DNA of 64,000 nt, taken from contig NZ_JAJNKA010000012.1 of the NCBI RefSeq assembly GCF_021533215.1, forward strand, positions 157,187 through 221,186. The letters are read 5' to 3'. Both the position numbers and the translations under genes were made by a program. The notes below the pieces were generated by a model. It did no database searches, was not told where the DNA came from, and saw nothing but the letters and a program-made list of their open reading frames with translations. Positions within the stretch are counted from its first letter, which is position 1; every line of letters begins with the position of its first letter. Shown one piece after another: positions 42,880-52,073 of this stretch. Source of the DNA: Portibacter lacus (lineage in GTDB: Bacteria > Bacteroidota > Bacteroidia > Chitinophagales > Saprospiraceae).

Positions 42880-45147
42880 ATGAAACATTTAACGCTACTT
42901 TTTTTATTTTTTATAGGTCAATTTTTAAGCGCTCAAGTTGAGCTATCACCGAAAGTGGAAGCGATATACCAACAAATGACGCTCGAAGAAAAGATCGGTC
43001 AACTTAATTTGTTGACACCTGGAGGAGCAGTGACGGGCGAAGTGGTGAGTAAGGATGTTAATTTAAAGATCAAGAATGGTCAAGTGGGTGGTATTTTCGG
43101 AATTAGAGGTGCTGCTAAAGTGAGGTTAGCGCAAGAAATTGCGGTTGATTCAAGTAGACTGGGGATTCCGTTAATCGTAGGGATGGATGTGATCCATGGA
43201 CATCAGACGATATTTCCTATTCCATTGGGATTGAGTTGTACATGGGATATGGACTTGATAGAAGCGACAGCAAGACAAGCATCTCGTGAAGCTACAGCTG
43301 ATGGGCTGATGTGGACTTTTTCACCGATGGTAGATATTTCACGTGATCCAAGATGGGGAAGAATTTCTGAAGGTTCGGGTGAGGACCCATTTTTAGGATC
43401 AGCAGTTGCTGCAGCGATGGTGAAAGGTTATCAAGGCAAGGATTTCAAAGATCCAACGACGATGTTGGCGTGTGTGAAGCATTTTGCATTGTATGGTGCT
43501 GCGGAAGGAGGGAGAGATTATGCGACGGTAGATATGAGCAAGGTCAGAATGTTGAACGAGTATTTGCCTCCGTATAAAGCTGCGATCGATGCAGGTGTTG
43601 CAACAGTTATGACTTCCTTTAATGTGGTTGATTACGTACCTGCATCGGCGAATTCGTATTTATTCAAAGACGTCTTAAGAGAAGATTGGGGATTTGATGG
43701 ATTCGTGGTTACAGATTATACTGCAATCAATGAAATGATTGCGCATGGAGTAGGGGACTTGCAACGGGTTTCTGCTGAAGCTTTGAAAGTGGGCGTCGAT
43801 ATGGATATGGTGGGAGAAGGATTCTTAACAACCTTAAAGAAATCGCTTAACGAAGGGAAGGTGTCAATGGAGCAAATTAATACAGCGTGTAGACGGATAC
43901 TAAAGGCTAAGGAAATGTTGGGCTTGTTTGATGATCCGTATAAATACTTTGATGAAGAACGCGCGGCTAAAGAAATCTTATCAGAGGGCAATCGTGCATT
44001 TGCGAGAGAAGTTGCAGGTCAATCTTTTGTTTTGCTTAAGAATGAGGGATCGATATTGCCATTGAAAAAGTCAGGGAAGATAGCAGTAATCGGACCTTTA
44101 GCAGATTCGAGAAGAAATATGTTAGGAACCTGGAGTGTTTCTGGAGATCCAGAAAAGTCAGTTACGGTTATAGAGGGTATTCGAAATGCAGTTGGAGCTA
44201 CAGCGGAAATACTTTATGCGAAAGGCGCAAACATTAGTGATGATCCTGAATTTGCGAGAAGGGTGAATTCATTTGGTCCTGAAATTGTCATTGACGAAAG
44301 AAGTGCGGATGCTATGATCGAAGAAGCATTAGAAATAGCGAATCAATCGGATGTCATCGTCGCAGTGATGGGCGAAGCAGCTGATATGACAGGTGAATCA
44401 TCTAGTATGGCTTACATCGGGCTTCAACCATCTCAGAAGAAATTATTGATGGCACTGAAGGAAACAGGGAAGCCAATTGTAATGGTGTTGTATAATGGAA
44501 GACCGATGACCTTGAATTGGGAATCGGAAAATATGGATGCGATATTAGATGTTTGGTTCGGAGGAACGGAGGGCGGAAATGCGGTCGGTGATGTATTGTT
44601 TGGGAAAGTGAATCCTGGTGGAAAATTGACAACGTCATTTCCAGTTCATGAGGGACAGATTCCGGTTTACCATAGTATGTTGAATACTGGAAGACCTTAT
44701 TTCGGACAACAGGCAGCTAAGTTTACTTCTAATTATCTAGACGTTCCTAATGGGCCGTTGTTTCCTTTCGGATATGGTTTGTCTTATACGACTTTCGAAT
44801 ATGAAAAAATGGAATTATCAGGAACAACGTTTAGCGCGAACAAGCCACTTACTATTTCTGTAAAGGTAAAAAATACGGGTACGGTAGCAGGTTCTGAAGT
44901 AGTTCAGATGTATATCAGAGATGTAGTGGGAACGATTAGTCGACCAGTTAAAGAGCTTAAGGGATTCGAGAAGATCATGTTGAAACCAGGCGAGGAAAAA
45001 GTGGTGACTTTCGAGTTGACGGAGGAATTGGTGAAATTTTATAATGTTGATTTAGAGCATGTTTCGGAGTTGGGTAAATTTGAGGTTTTCGTTGGTAAGA
45101 ATGCGGTGGATGTGGAGAAGCGGGAAGTGGAGTTGGTTGCTGAATAG
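42880..45147 (+). CDS. GH3 beta-glucosidase (periplasmic)
   Basis: Releases glucose from beta-gluco-oligosaccharides; 755 residues with a signal peptide (LLFLFFIGQFLSA, cleavage before QVEL). The N-terminal barrel has the nucleophile Asp279 in FVVTDYTAIN, preceded by GMDVIHGHQTIFP and SPMVDISRDPRWGRISEG. The (alpha/beta)6 domain carries GPLADSRRNMLGTW and the probable acid/base Glu in MTGESSSMAY. A C-terminal Fn3-like domain ends the protein. I use ATG 42880, one base after the esterase stop, as it begins the signal peptide; the longer frame lies inside the esterase gene. In beta-1,2-glucan loci the GH3 partner acts on sophoro-oligosaccharides. Confidence 0.94.
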   Translation: MKHLTLLFLFFIGQFLSAQVELSPKVEAIYQQMTLEEKIGQLNLLTPGGAVTGEVVSKDVNLKIKNGQVGGIFGIRGAAKVRLAQEIAVDSSRLGIPLIVGMDVIHGHQTIFPIPLGLSCTWDMDLIEATARQASREATADGLMWTFSPMVDISRDPRWGRISEGSGEDPFLGSAVAAAMVKGYQGKDFKDPTTMLACVKHFALYGAAEGGRDYATVDMSKVRMLNEYLPPYKAAIDAGVATVMTSFNVVDYVPASANSYLFKDVLREDWGFDGFVVTDYTAINEMIAHGVGDLQRVSAEALKVGVDMDMVGEGFLTTLKKSLNEGKVSMEQINTACRRILKAKEMLGLFDDPYKYFDEERAAKEILSEGNRAFAREVAGQSFVLLKNEGSILPLKKSGKIAVIGPLADSRRNMLGTWSVSGDPEKSVTVIEGIRNAVGATAEILYAKGANISDDPEFARRVNSFGPEIVIDERSADAMIEEALEIANQSDVIVAVMGEAADMTGESSSMAYIGLQPSQKKLLMALKETGKPIVMVLYNGRPMTLNWESENMDAILDVWFGGTEGGNAVGDVLFGKVNPGGKLTTSFPVHEGQIPVYHSMLNTGRPYFGQQAAKFTSNYLDVPNGPLFPFGYGLSYTTFEYEKMELSGTTFSANKPLTISVKVKNTGTVAGSEVVQMYIRDVVGTISRPVKELKGFEKIMLKPGEEKVVTFELTEELVKFYNVDLEHVSELGKFEVFVGKNAVDVEKREVELVAE

Positions 45148-45168
45148 GATGATTTTTAGAGGTTGAAT

Positions 45169-45224
45169 GGGAGTCGGGAGTCGGGAGTCGGAAGTCTTGA
45201 GTATTGAGTCTTGAGTCGGAAGTT
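45169..45224 (+). repeat. NNNAGTC heptad array 1 (8 units)
   Basis: Eight uninterrupted 7-base units, GGGAGTC x3, GGAAGTC, TTGAGTA, TTGAGTC x2, GGAAGTT. The last four bases of the unit are conserved and the first three vary. The final unit ends in AAGTT directly before the 88-bp element. Confidence 0.9.
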
Positions 45225-45308
45225 CTATTAACGTTTAGATCTGTAAGCCGAGGATGGTAGTGAGTGAAGAGGAGGATTGCAGAGCTGAATGTGGGATGGA
45301 TTAAAGTC
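45221..45308 (+). repeat. 88-bp conserved unit, copy 1
   Basis: Starts AGTTCTATTAACGTTTAGAT, contains GTAAGCCGAGGATGGTAGTG and GGATTGCAGAGCTGAATGTG, ends GGATTAAAGTC, whose AAGTC is itself in heptad phase. Contains the palindromes AACGTT and AGATCT. Confidence 0.9.
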
Positions 45309-45371
45309 TTGAGTCTGGAGTCTGAAGTCGAGAGTCCAAAGTCTGGAGTCGTAAGTCTTTAGTCATAAGTT
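45309..45371 (+). repeat. NNNAGTC heptad array 2 (9 units)
   Basis: Nine exact 7-base steps from TTGAGTC to ATAAGTT between copies 1 and 2 of the 88-bp unit. Confidence 0.9.
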
Positions 45372-45454
45372 CTATTAACGTTTAGATCTGTAAGCCGAGG
45401 AAGGTAGTGAGTGAAGGAGAGATTGCAGAGCTGAATGTGTGGCGGATTAAAGTC
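45368..45454 (+). repeat. 88-bp conserved unit, copy 2 (87 bp)
   Basis: Same unit as at 45221 with a few substitutions and one base less in the AAGGTAGTGAGTGAAGGAGA part. Confidence 0.9.
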
Positions 45455-45503
45455 GGTAGTCTTAAGTCCAAAGTCTGGAGTCGTAAGTCTTGAGTCATAA
45501 GTT
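45455..45503 (+). repeat. NNNAGTC heptad array 3 (7 units)
   Basis: Seven exact 7-base steps from GGTAGTC to ATAAGTT, between copies 2 and 3. Confidence 0.9.
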
Positions 45504-45587
45504 CTATTAACGTTTAGATCTGTAAGCCGAGGATGGGAGTGAGTGAATGCGAGGATTGCAGAGCTGAATGTGGGATGGATTAAAGTC
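45500..45587 (+). repeat. 88-bp conserved unit, copy 3
   Basis: Third copy, nearly identical to copy 1. It is followed by three more heptads (45588-45608) before the pattern stops. From 45609 to 45772 the sequence is unique apart from an A-rich stretch (45662-45687) that resembles 52036-52068. Confidence 0.9.
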
Positions 45588-45772
45588 GGTAGTCTGAAGT
45601 CTTGAGTGTTATGGTTCAATGTTGAAATCTCTAGGCTGAAAAAGTCTCTAGTTTCCTGACAACAAAAAACTAAAAACAAAAAACGAATGGTTGCTGAAAA
45701 ACACTGATATAAAAAAAACTGGGTGAAACGTATATGACAATACATTTCACCACAATTATTCAATTGGTACTT

Positions 45773-46801
45773 TTACTTTTTGATCCAGTTAATCACCTTT
45801 GTTTTCGCTCCTTGACTGATGTGGACGAGGTACAAACCGCTATTTAAATTACTACAATCTATCTGTGTTGATAATCCTGTTTCTTCCAACATTTTCTTGC
45901 CTTCCGTAGAGAAGATTTTAACCGTAAATTGTTCATCTCCTGTCCCGAGCACATTTAATGTATTCGTGTAAGCAGGATTAGGGAATAATGAATATTCATG
46001 GCTTCGAACAGAACCATCTAAACTTCTAATTACGGAGTAAGCAAAGTCCCCATTGTGATCCATTTGCTTTAATCGATAATAGCTAGTTTTTTGGTTGTAA
46101 TTTTCATCTAAGAAAGTGTAGGTGATTAGTCTGTTGCTTGTTCCATTTCCATCTACCCAACCTATGGAATTAAAGTTTTTTCCATCTTCGCTTTTTTCTA
46201 CGTTGAATCCTTCATTACTTCTTTCAGAATAGGTGGTCCAAGTTAACTTTGCATTACCTTTTTCCTGCTTTACCTCAAAGTCTCCAAGCTCAACTGGGAG
46301 GATAGTCGCAGATAATGTGAGCGGAGTGTTAAACACACCAGCAGCAGCAACACTCATGATTGGATCTTGAACATCCGAGTTGTCTCCATCTAAGTCGCTT
46401 TGAATAGAAAAGCTATTGGCGTTGTAAGTGCCTGGAGTAAGGTTGTATACAGCAACAGTTACCCACTGATCCTGAATCCAGTCTTCTGGACTAGGTAATG
46501 CCGTCGAAGACATGGTAATCACTTGAGTATTCGGACTTACTGTTGTCGGCATCTGCATGGTATAATTCGTAGATGCAACGGAAATGATATCACTGACTTG
46601 TCCCAATAATCTCATATTGATACTGGTAATATTCTGTGATGTCGTAGGCTGATTAGAGGTGGTGTTTCGCAATAATACCGCTAAAGTATTATCGGCATCA
46701 TTCACGACTAGTTTTACTTCGAACGGATTCGCTATTGTGCTAGTAGCAATGACTAAAAGAAGAAATAATGTATTAAATATATGTTTCATTTTGTATTTCA
46801 T
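45773..46801 (-). CDS. T9SS-exported protein with type A sorting domain
   Basis: A 342-residue secreted protein; the signal peptide is in MKHIFNTLFLLLVIATSTIA (the ATG at 46789 is an alternative start). The N-terminal half (to ~175) is an uncharacterised beta-rich domain. From LPVELGDFEVKQEKGNAKLT there is the typical Fn3-like linker (TWTTYSERSNEGFNVEKSED, YYRLKQMDHNGDFAYS) and the type A sorting domain (YSLFPNPAYTNTLNV ... KVINWIKK). It follows a 1517-residue protein gene by 39 bases on the same strand, so they form an operon. Confidence 0.85.
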   Translation of the reverse strand: MKYKMKHIFNTLFLLLVIATSTIANPFEVKLVVNDADNTLAVLLRNTTSNQPTTSQNITSINMRLLGQVSDIISVASTNYTMQMPTTVSPNTQVITMSSTALPSPEDWIQDQWVTVAVYNLTPGTYNANSFSIQSDLDGDNSDVQDPIMSVAAAGVFNTPLTLSATILPVELGDFEVKQEKGNAKLTWTTYSERSNEGFNVEKSEDGKNFNSIGWVDGNGTSNRLITYTFLDENYNQKTSYYRLKQMDHNGDFAYSVIRSLDGSVRSHEYSLFPNPAYTNTLNVLGTGDEQFTVKIFSTEGKKMLEETGLSTQIDCSNLNSGLYLVHISQGAKTKVINWIKK

Positions 46802-46840
46802 TTATTATTAATAATTGGAGAACTACTTGCTTAATAGGCC

Positions 46841-49800
46841 TTATGGATGGTGCTCATTTAGCTCAGCACTGGTAACAAAACCTAGTTGAAACAGAATGGC
46901 TTCTCTATCATTAGTACCACCGTTATAAGTTGTCTTACCACTCATGTTTACATCTGTTGTTTGGTAGGTTAGATCTTCCCCACTGATGACAAACGATAAC
47001 TGTTGTAATATGGCTTCTCTATCATTAGTACCACCGATATAGTTGACCTTTCCATTACCATTCGCATCTCCTCCCCAAAGTGCAACTACTCCATTCACAG
47101 TCGAGGCTGGTGTATTCGTTGTTACAGATGCATTCGAGTAAAGTGTTGCTGAATTTATATCTAATGTTGCTAATCCAGCCGCTAAAGTGATTGTACCATT
47201 GGTGATGATCCTTAAGTGGTTTCGATGAGAGATCGAAACAAAGTAGTTGCCATCTGGTGTGGAATTAAAAACTAAATCTCCGCCATCTATACCTTTTACA
47301 TTACCATTACTTAGAATAAATCCAGCGGTGCTTGCTGCAACAACCGTTGCGGAGGCTGCATTAGCCCCTGAACGCAACTCTACTTTTACCCAATCTACAG
47401 CCGCAGCTGGTATTGAGCTTGCTGTGATACCTAGACCATAAGGATCTGTAAGTGGTAGTTGTCCATTGAGCGTAGTATTCATTGTTGTTCCTGAAGTGGG
47501 CATTGCTGATCCCAGTCTCACTCCTGAAATGGCAACTCGTTTTTCTCCCTCGTTTACGGTTGAAAATTGACTGAAAGAAGTCAAGGACAATCCAGAATTA
47601 AATGCAATAGAACCTGTTCCTCCAGCATTCGTTACCTCATCGGCATCATCTATTGAGCTACCCCAAGTAGCACCAAATGCATTGGAATCTCTCTTATATA
47701 ATTTTAAGCTGCCTGGTGAAGATACCAAGCTTGAACTCGTCCCTTGAACACCCGTAAATTTCAACTCGTTTATTGGGTCAAAAGTGGAATTACTACCATA
47801 ATTCCTTACGATATAATAAGACACCGGACTGTTAGGTAAAACATTCGCTCCAGCTGGATGATTAGAAGGAACATTAAGTCTAGTTACTACTAAGTCTCCA
47901 TTCGGCAATGTGCCAGATGAAGGAAAAGTCATTTGAACCCCAGGTTTTACAAAGTCTTTAATGCCACCGCTGTTCACATTGATTCTTTCGAAAGTTCCTC
48001 CGCCTACTGGTGCGGTTGAGATGGATCTACTAGCCCCACCGGATAGACTGGCGTGATTGCCACCTACTTTATCATAAATTGGTTTCCCTGTACCTTCATT
48101 TAATTGATAATAGGCAACTAATGAAGCATCCACATTTGGCAAACTTCCAGCATTAGGATTATTACGTGTGAGGTTCATTAATTCTCGGATTTCATGTGTC
48201 GATAAGGCGCGATCGTAGATGCTTATTTCATCCATATCACCTATAAAGTGATCCCCAGAATGACCTCTATCTGATCCAAAGTAAAATTTACTTGTGAAGT
48301 CAATAGCGTCAGAACCATGAGAATTGTTTATCGCAGCTTTTCCATTTAAATACATAATGGCAGAACCTGGCGTGATGACCATAGCAACATGCGACCACAC
48401 ATTTGAAGGAACCGTCAGTCCCGAATTGTAGCTCCAAGAATAGGATTTGTTTCCCCATACATAACCGACACCTCCGTTTCGAATCACAAGTCCTGTTGCA
48501 GATCCACTTTCAGTCGTAATTAATCCTGGGTTTCCAGATTGAGAACCATTTGGTTTAATCCAGCAACTCATTGTAATTGTATTAGTATTAATCCCAAGAG
48601 CGCCATTTGTTCGGGCATCGTCAGAATTTGCCGAAACAGTAAGGGATTTCCCAGGGATGGTATCTGTCCCACATCCGCTACCATTACCGTTTAAATGTAT
48701 GAACCCTGAAAGAGTCTGAGAACTACTTCCATGTGCATCTGTTACCGTAAGGCTGACATCATAGTTGCCATCTGGTGTGCCAGCATAGGAAACAATTGGG
48801 TTTTCAAGATTAGAAGTTGAAGGTGTTCCACCTGGAAAACTCCACGACCATGTGGCTGAAGCATTCCTTACAGTAGAATAATCCCTAAATTGGACTTGTT
48901 CTGAATTTGGACAATCGACAATATTTTTATCTGCAGAAATTTGAGCCTTTGGAGGGTACGTTTCATACAAGTTATGTTCCCATGCTCCTCTGGATGTTCC
49001 AATTCTAAGTTTTCCTAGATTGTAATTGATAAATATCCATCTGATTTCCATTGCAGGCAGTCCATTTCCGAGTAATGCCCAATCAGACATGGTGTTATTT
49101 CTGTAGAAAACGCCATTTTTATTGGCAGTATATATACCACCATTCGACCCACGTTGGTGAACAATTCTTGTTGTTGGTGAAGATCCTAAAGCAGTTCCAT
49201 TTAAGTTGGTAGGCCACGAAGCACCACCATTTGTGGATTTGATAACTTTAGAAGCTGAGGTTACCCCACTATAAACAATGTATACCTCATTAGGATCTAC
49301 ATCACTTATTGCGATATCTGAGATGTTCGTATGGAAGGAACTTTCTGATGGAGAAGGTGTAACATCGGTCCATGAAGATCCACCGTTAGTTGTTTTCCAC
49401 AGTTTATTATTGGTTAATCCAACCACAACATACATGACATCTGGATTAGACATGCTGATTTTCTCTCGGAATACCTGGTTTGTAAATGTTTTAATAATGG
49501 TAGCTGTATTTCCTTCGTCATCAAAGCGAACCAATGAATTCTTCCATGTGGCCAAATTAGGGTTGCCGCTAGGATATCCACCTGCATGATGGGTGATTAA
49601 GGTTCTGTAAAGATTAGGATGGTAGGTCACATTATTAAAATATTCTAATCCTCCAATATCTAATAGCCCTTTTTCTACAGTTAGGGTATGTGGTCCTGTT
49701 CTAAATAATCTATCTTGAGAGTAACCTCTAGTATGTATATATCGATCATCTAGCGGATTAACATCTGTGTTTTGTTGATCGGCACCTGGTCCATTGTACC

Positions 49801-51394
49801 AGTCGAATCCACTGTGGGATTCTTTGATCATTACTGGTCCGTGATTCGTTCCTACAGCGATAAGGTCAGACTTAAAAGCTGAACCAAATCCCCAAAGTTC
49901 GTGATTGCTTATTGGATTAGAAATTGTGGCACAAGTGAGTGCTCCATCTGAAGATAAAGCAAGTTCGCCATCACTTCCAATAGCAACTTTGCTACCGATC
50001 ATGTCGAAAGACCTAAAATCGGAATGCGTAACTGCTGAAGGGCTAGGCGCAAATGTGGCACCATTATCTGTTGATAAATTCGGTTTATTAGGAAGGTAAG
50101 TACCGTATATCAAATTGTTTTCATTGGTTCTGTCCATGGTAATATCACCGTGGTGTAGTTCATTCGCTAGTGATGTACCTGCTAACATATTGATTCTACT
50201 AGAAGCAATAGCACCAGTTGTTTTATCAAGTTTATATAAGTGGACGGCGTGGTGCGCATGTTGACTAGTACCGGAACCAACGGCCACATATATATGAGTG
50301 GTGTTGTTAGATGGCAGCATTAATTTAGTCCAACCAACAACTAAGCCGTTTGCTGGTGCTACCATCGTAATGGTTTGGATAGCAGAAAAAGTAAGCCCTG
50401 CATCGTCAGACCGGTAAACGATCACATCTGAATTGTGAGAAGTAGCTAAACAATAAACTACATTGTTGTCTGACGTGCTCCAGTCTATCATCTCACTTGT
50501 AAGCGCACTGTCGAAAATAGCATGAATAGGTAATCCACTAAGAATAGATGTCCAATTGGCTCCTCCATCAGAAGTTCGATAAATTTTATCACCCCATCGA
50601 GCTACAACTATATTCGGATCTATAGGAGAGACGGCAATATCGCGGCCATTTCCACTGACATTGTTTGTTGTTAACCATGTATTCGAATAAGTAAGTCCCC
50701 CATCAGTAGATTTCATCACTCTTGTTTCCGAAATGGCATAGACAATACTAGGAGAGCTTAGACTAACGTCAATGTCAAGATATTTCTCGTCTGGCATATT
50801 GGCATCTGTTAGGGTCCAATCTAGTCCACTATTTGTTGTCATCCATAATCCGCCTGTTACAAATGAAGCAAATATCTTAGAAGTGTTTGTGGGGTCGAAT
50901 CTCGTTAGATATACATAACCACCATGATTATATTTACTTGAATACGATGCTGACGCACTATTCACGGGCCCCAACATATCCCATGAACCTACGGACATTG
51001 TTGTCCCCATCATTACGGAGTTTGTTCCAGTATGTCTAGATGGCTCAAAAGCAGGTTCATCTTGAACGTGACCATTTGCATCTAAATAAGCGATCTTTGA
51101 TTTCAACCAACTTTCACCAAGGCTTCGCGGTTTACTTTTTTCCCATTTGTGGCTACCGAAGTATTTTTCGTACTCATTTTTTACTTTGAAGTAATCTGCG
51201 TTAGGTTTAGTCATTTCGCGATACCAATCCGTATCTTTATGAAGGGCTTCATAGGCGCTATCTTTTAAGAATTCGCCTTTTTTCTCCTGCTTTTGTTCTT
51301 CATTTTCTAGAACGTTAGATTCCTTATTTAATTGATAAATGATCACACTAAAAAGGACAGCTAGAGATAGTAATATTCCAGTTCTTTTGCTCAT
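46841..51394 (-). CDS. Giant secreted multi-domain protein (sortilin/BNR propeller, PKD, LamG, Ca-binding repeats)
   Basis: A 1517-residue exported protein; an N-terminal hydrophobic segment (GILLSLAVLFSVIIYQL) acts as signal or anchor. The ~50-850 region is a sortilin/BNR-type beta-propeller with repeated TxDGGxxW-like motifs (RTSDGGANWTSI, KTTNGGSSWTDV, KSTNGGASWPTN). A PKD domain follows (FRDYSTVRNASATWSWSFPG), a LamG domain (TITMSCWIKPNG ... IGDMDEISIYDRALST), then two copies of a calcium-type motif at the end (GDANGNGKVNYIGGTNDRE, DVNMSGKTTYNGGTNDRE). There is no type A sorting domain; the C-terminus is AELNEHHP. Start at 51394 chosen over 51436 because it leads straight into the hydrophobic segment. 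Confidence 0.82.
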   Translation of the reverse strand: MSKRTGILLSLAVLFSVIIYQLNKESNVLENEEQKQEKKGEFLKDSAYEALHKDTDWYREMTKPNADYFKVKNEYEKYFGSHKWEKSKPRSLGESWLKSKIAYLDANGHVQDEPAFEPSRHTGTNSVMMGTTMSVGSWDMLGPVNSASASYSSKYNHGGYVYLTRFDPTNTSKIFASFVTGGLWMTTNSGLDWTLTDANMPDEKYLDIDVSLSSPSIVYAISETRVMKSTDGGLTYSNTWLTTNNVSGNGRDIAVSPIDPNIVVARWGDKIYRTSDGGANWTSILSGLPIHAIFDSALTSEMIDWSTSDNNVVYCLATSHNSDVIVYRSDDAGLTFSAIQTITMVAPANGLVVGWTKLMLPSNNTTHIYVAVGSGTSQHAHHAVHLYKLDKTTGAIASSRINMLAGTSLANELHHGDITMDRTNENNLIYGTYLPNKPNLSTDNGATFAPSPSAVTHSDFRSFDMIGSKVAIGSDGELALSSDGALTCATISNPISNHELWGFGSAFKSDLIAVGTNHGPVMIKESHSGFDWYNGPGADQQNTDVNPLDDRYIHTRGYSQDRLFRTGPHTLTVEKGLLDIGGLEYFNNVTYHPNLYRTLITHHAGGYPSGNPNLATWKNSLVRFDDEGNTATIIKTFTNQVFREKISMSNPDVMYVVVGLTNNKLWKTTNGGSSWTDVTPSPSESSFHTNISDIAISDVDPNEVYIVYSGVTSASKVIKSTNGGASWPTNLNGTALGSSPTTRIVHQRGSNGGIYTANKNGVFYRNNTMSDWALLGNGLPAMEIRWIFINYNLGKLRIGTSRGAWEHNLYETYPPKAQISADKNIVDCPNSEQVQFRDYSTVRNASATWSWSFPGGTPSTSNLENPIVSYAGTPDGNYDVSLTVTDAHGSSSQTLSGFIHLNGNGSGCGTDTIPGKSLTVSANSDDARTNGALGINTNTITMSCWIKPNGSQSGNPGLITTESGSATGLVIRNGGVGYVWGNKSYSWSYNSGLTVPSNVWSHVAMVITPGSAIMYLNGKAAINNSHGSDAIDFTSKFYFGSDRGHSGDHFIGDMDEISIYDRALSTHEIRELMNLTRNNPNAGSLPNVDASLVAYYQLNEGTGKPIYDKVGGNHASLSGGASRSISTAPVGGGTFERINVNSGGIKDFVKPGVQMTFPSSGTLPNGDLVVTRLNVPSNHPAGANVLPNSPVSYYIVRNYGSNSTFDPINELKFTGVQGTSSSLVSSPGSLKLYKRDSNAFGATWGSSIDDADEVTNAGGTGSIAFNSGLSLTSFSQFSTVNEGEKRVAISGVRLGSAMPTSGTTMNTTLNGQLPLTDPYGLGITASSIPAAAVDWVKVELRSGANAASATVVAASTAGFILSNGNVKGIDGGDLVFNSTPDGNYFVSISHRNHLRIITNGTITLAAGLATLDINSATLYSNASVTTNTPASTVNGVVALWGGDANGNGKVNYIGGTNDREAILQQLSFVISGEDLTYQTTDVNMSGKTTYNGGTNDREAILFQLGFVTSAELNEHHP

Positions 51395-51509
51395 ATGTAA
51401 TTTGTGTTCTGTATTTAATTTTTTATACAAAGTCACACAAAAGTATAAGAGAAATTACCTTAAAAGCTAATATGAAGGGGTGACAAATAGGCGGACAAAT
51501 GTTATAGGA

Positions 51510-51579
51510 AGTAGTCTAGAGTCGGAAGTCTTAAGTCGGAAGTCGTGAGTCGGAAGTCATAAGTCTTGAGTCATAAGTT
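51510..51579 (+). repeat. NNNAGTC heptad array 4 (10 units)
   Basis: Ten exact 7-base steps from AGTAGTC to ATAAGTT, in the same orientation as the arrays at 45.2 kb, on the other side of the two-gene operon. Confidence 0.9.
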
Positions 51580-51644
51580 CAATTAACGTTTAGATCTGTA
51601 AGCCGAGGATGGTAGTGAGTGAATGGGAGGATTGCAGAGCCGAC
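51576..51644 (+). repeat. 88-bp conserved unit, copy 4 (diverged 3' end)
   Basis: Begins AGTTCAATTAACGTTTAGAT and matches the other copies up to GGATTGCAGAGC, then diverges (CGACATTAGGCAG). About 69 of 88 bases are retained. Confidence 0.88.
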
Positions 51645-51689
51645 ATTAGGCAGTGTAAATGAACTAGGAAATCTAGAAGACTAAAAAAT

Positions 51690-51950
51690 CTATCCCTCTT
51701 CCGGATGACGTTTGAGATAGCTGACCACAAAGGGGCACAAAGGAACTAGCTTCAGCCCTCGATCCTTTATGTTTTGCAATACTGCCTTCACTAATCCAGA
51801 ACCAATACCTTGACCACCCAGAGCTTCAGGAACTTCCGTATGCATCAAGTATATTTTATCATTTTTCAAAGTATAGTCAATAATGGCGAGATGTTCACCT
51901 TGCTTGTATTCGAAACGATTAAGTGATCGGTTGTCTGAGATAGTTAACAT
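51690..51950 (-). CDS. Small GNAT-type N-acetyltransferase (YjdJ/NATD1-like)
   Basis: An 86-residue minimal GNAT domain. It contains EVPEALGGQGIGSGLVKAVL, where QGIGSGL is the acetyl-CoA pyrophosphate loop, and ends KLVPLCPFVVSYLKRHPE, the signature of the GNAT_acetyltr_2 family. Substrate unknown. Usual length for this family. Confidence 0.88.
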   Translation of the reverse strand: MLTISDNRSLNRFEYKQGEHLAIIDYTLKNDKIYLMHTEVPEALGGQGIGSGLVKAVLQNIKDRGLKLVPLCPFVVSYLKRHPEEG

Positions 51951-52073
51951 AGTGGGCTATTGATAAATTGATCTAAAAGAATGACCTGAAAATAAGCAAT
52001 AGTTTCAAATGCATTCCAATACCAATAGAACGATTTTCTAAAACTAAAAAACTAAAGACAAAAAACTTATCCT

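Noticed and set aside
45169..45608. CRISPR array
   Set aside because: The conserved unit is too long (~88 bp), the interspersed sequence is a 7-base tandem repeat and not unique spacers, and there are no cas genes.
45359..45763. 134-codon minus-strand frame through the repeat region
   Set aside because: Its sequence is the translation of the heptad and 88-bp repeats; the period of 7 keeps frames open by chance.
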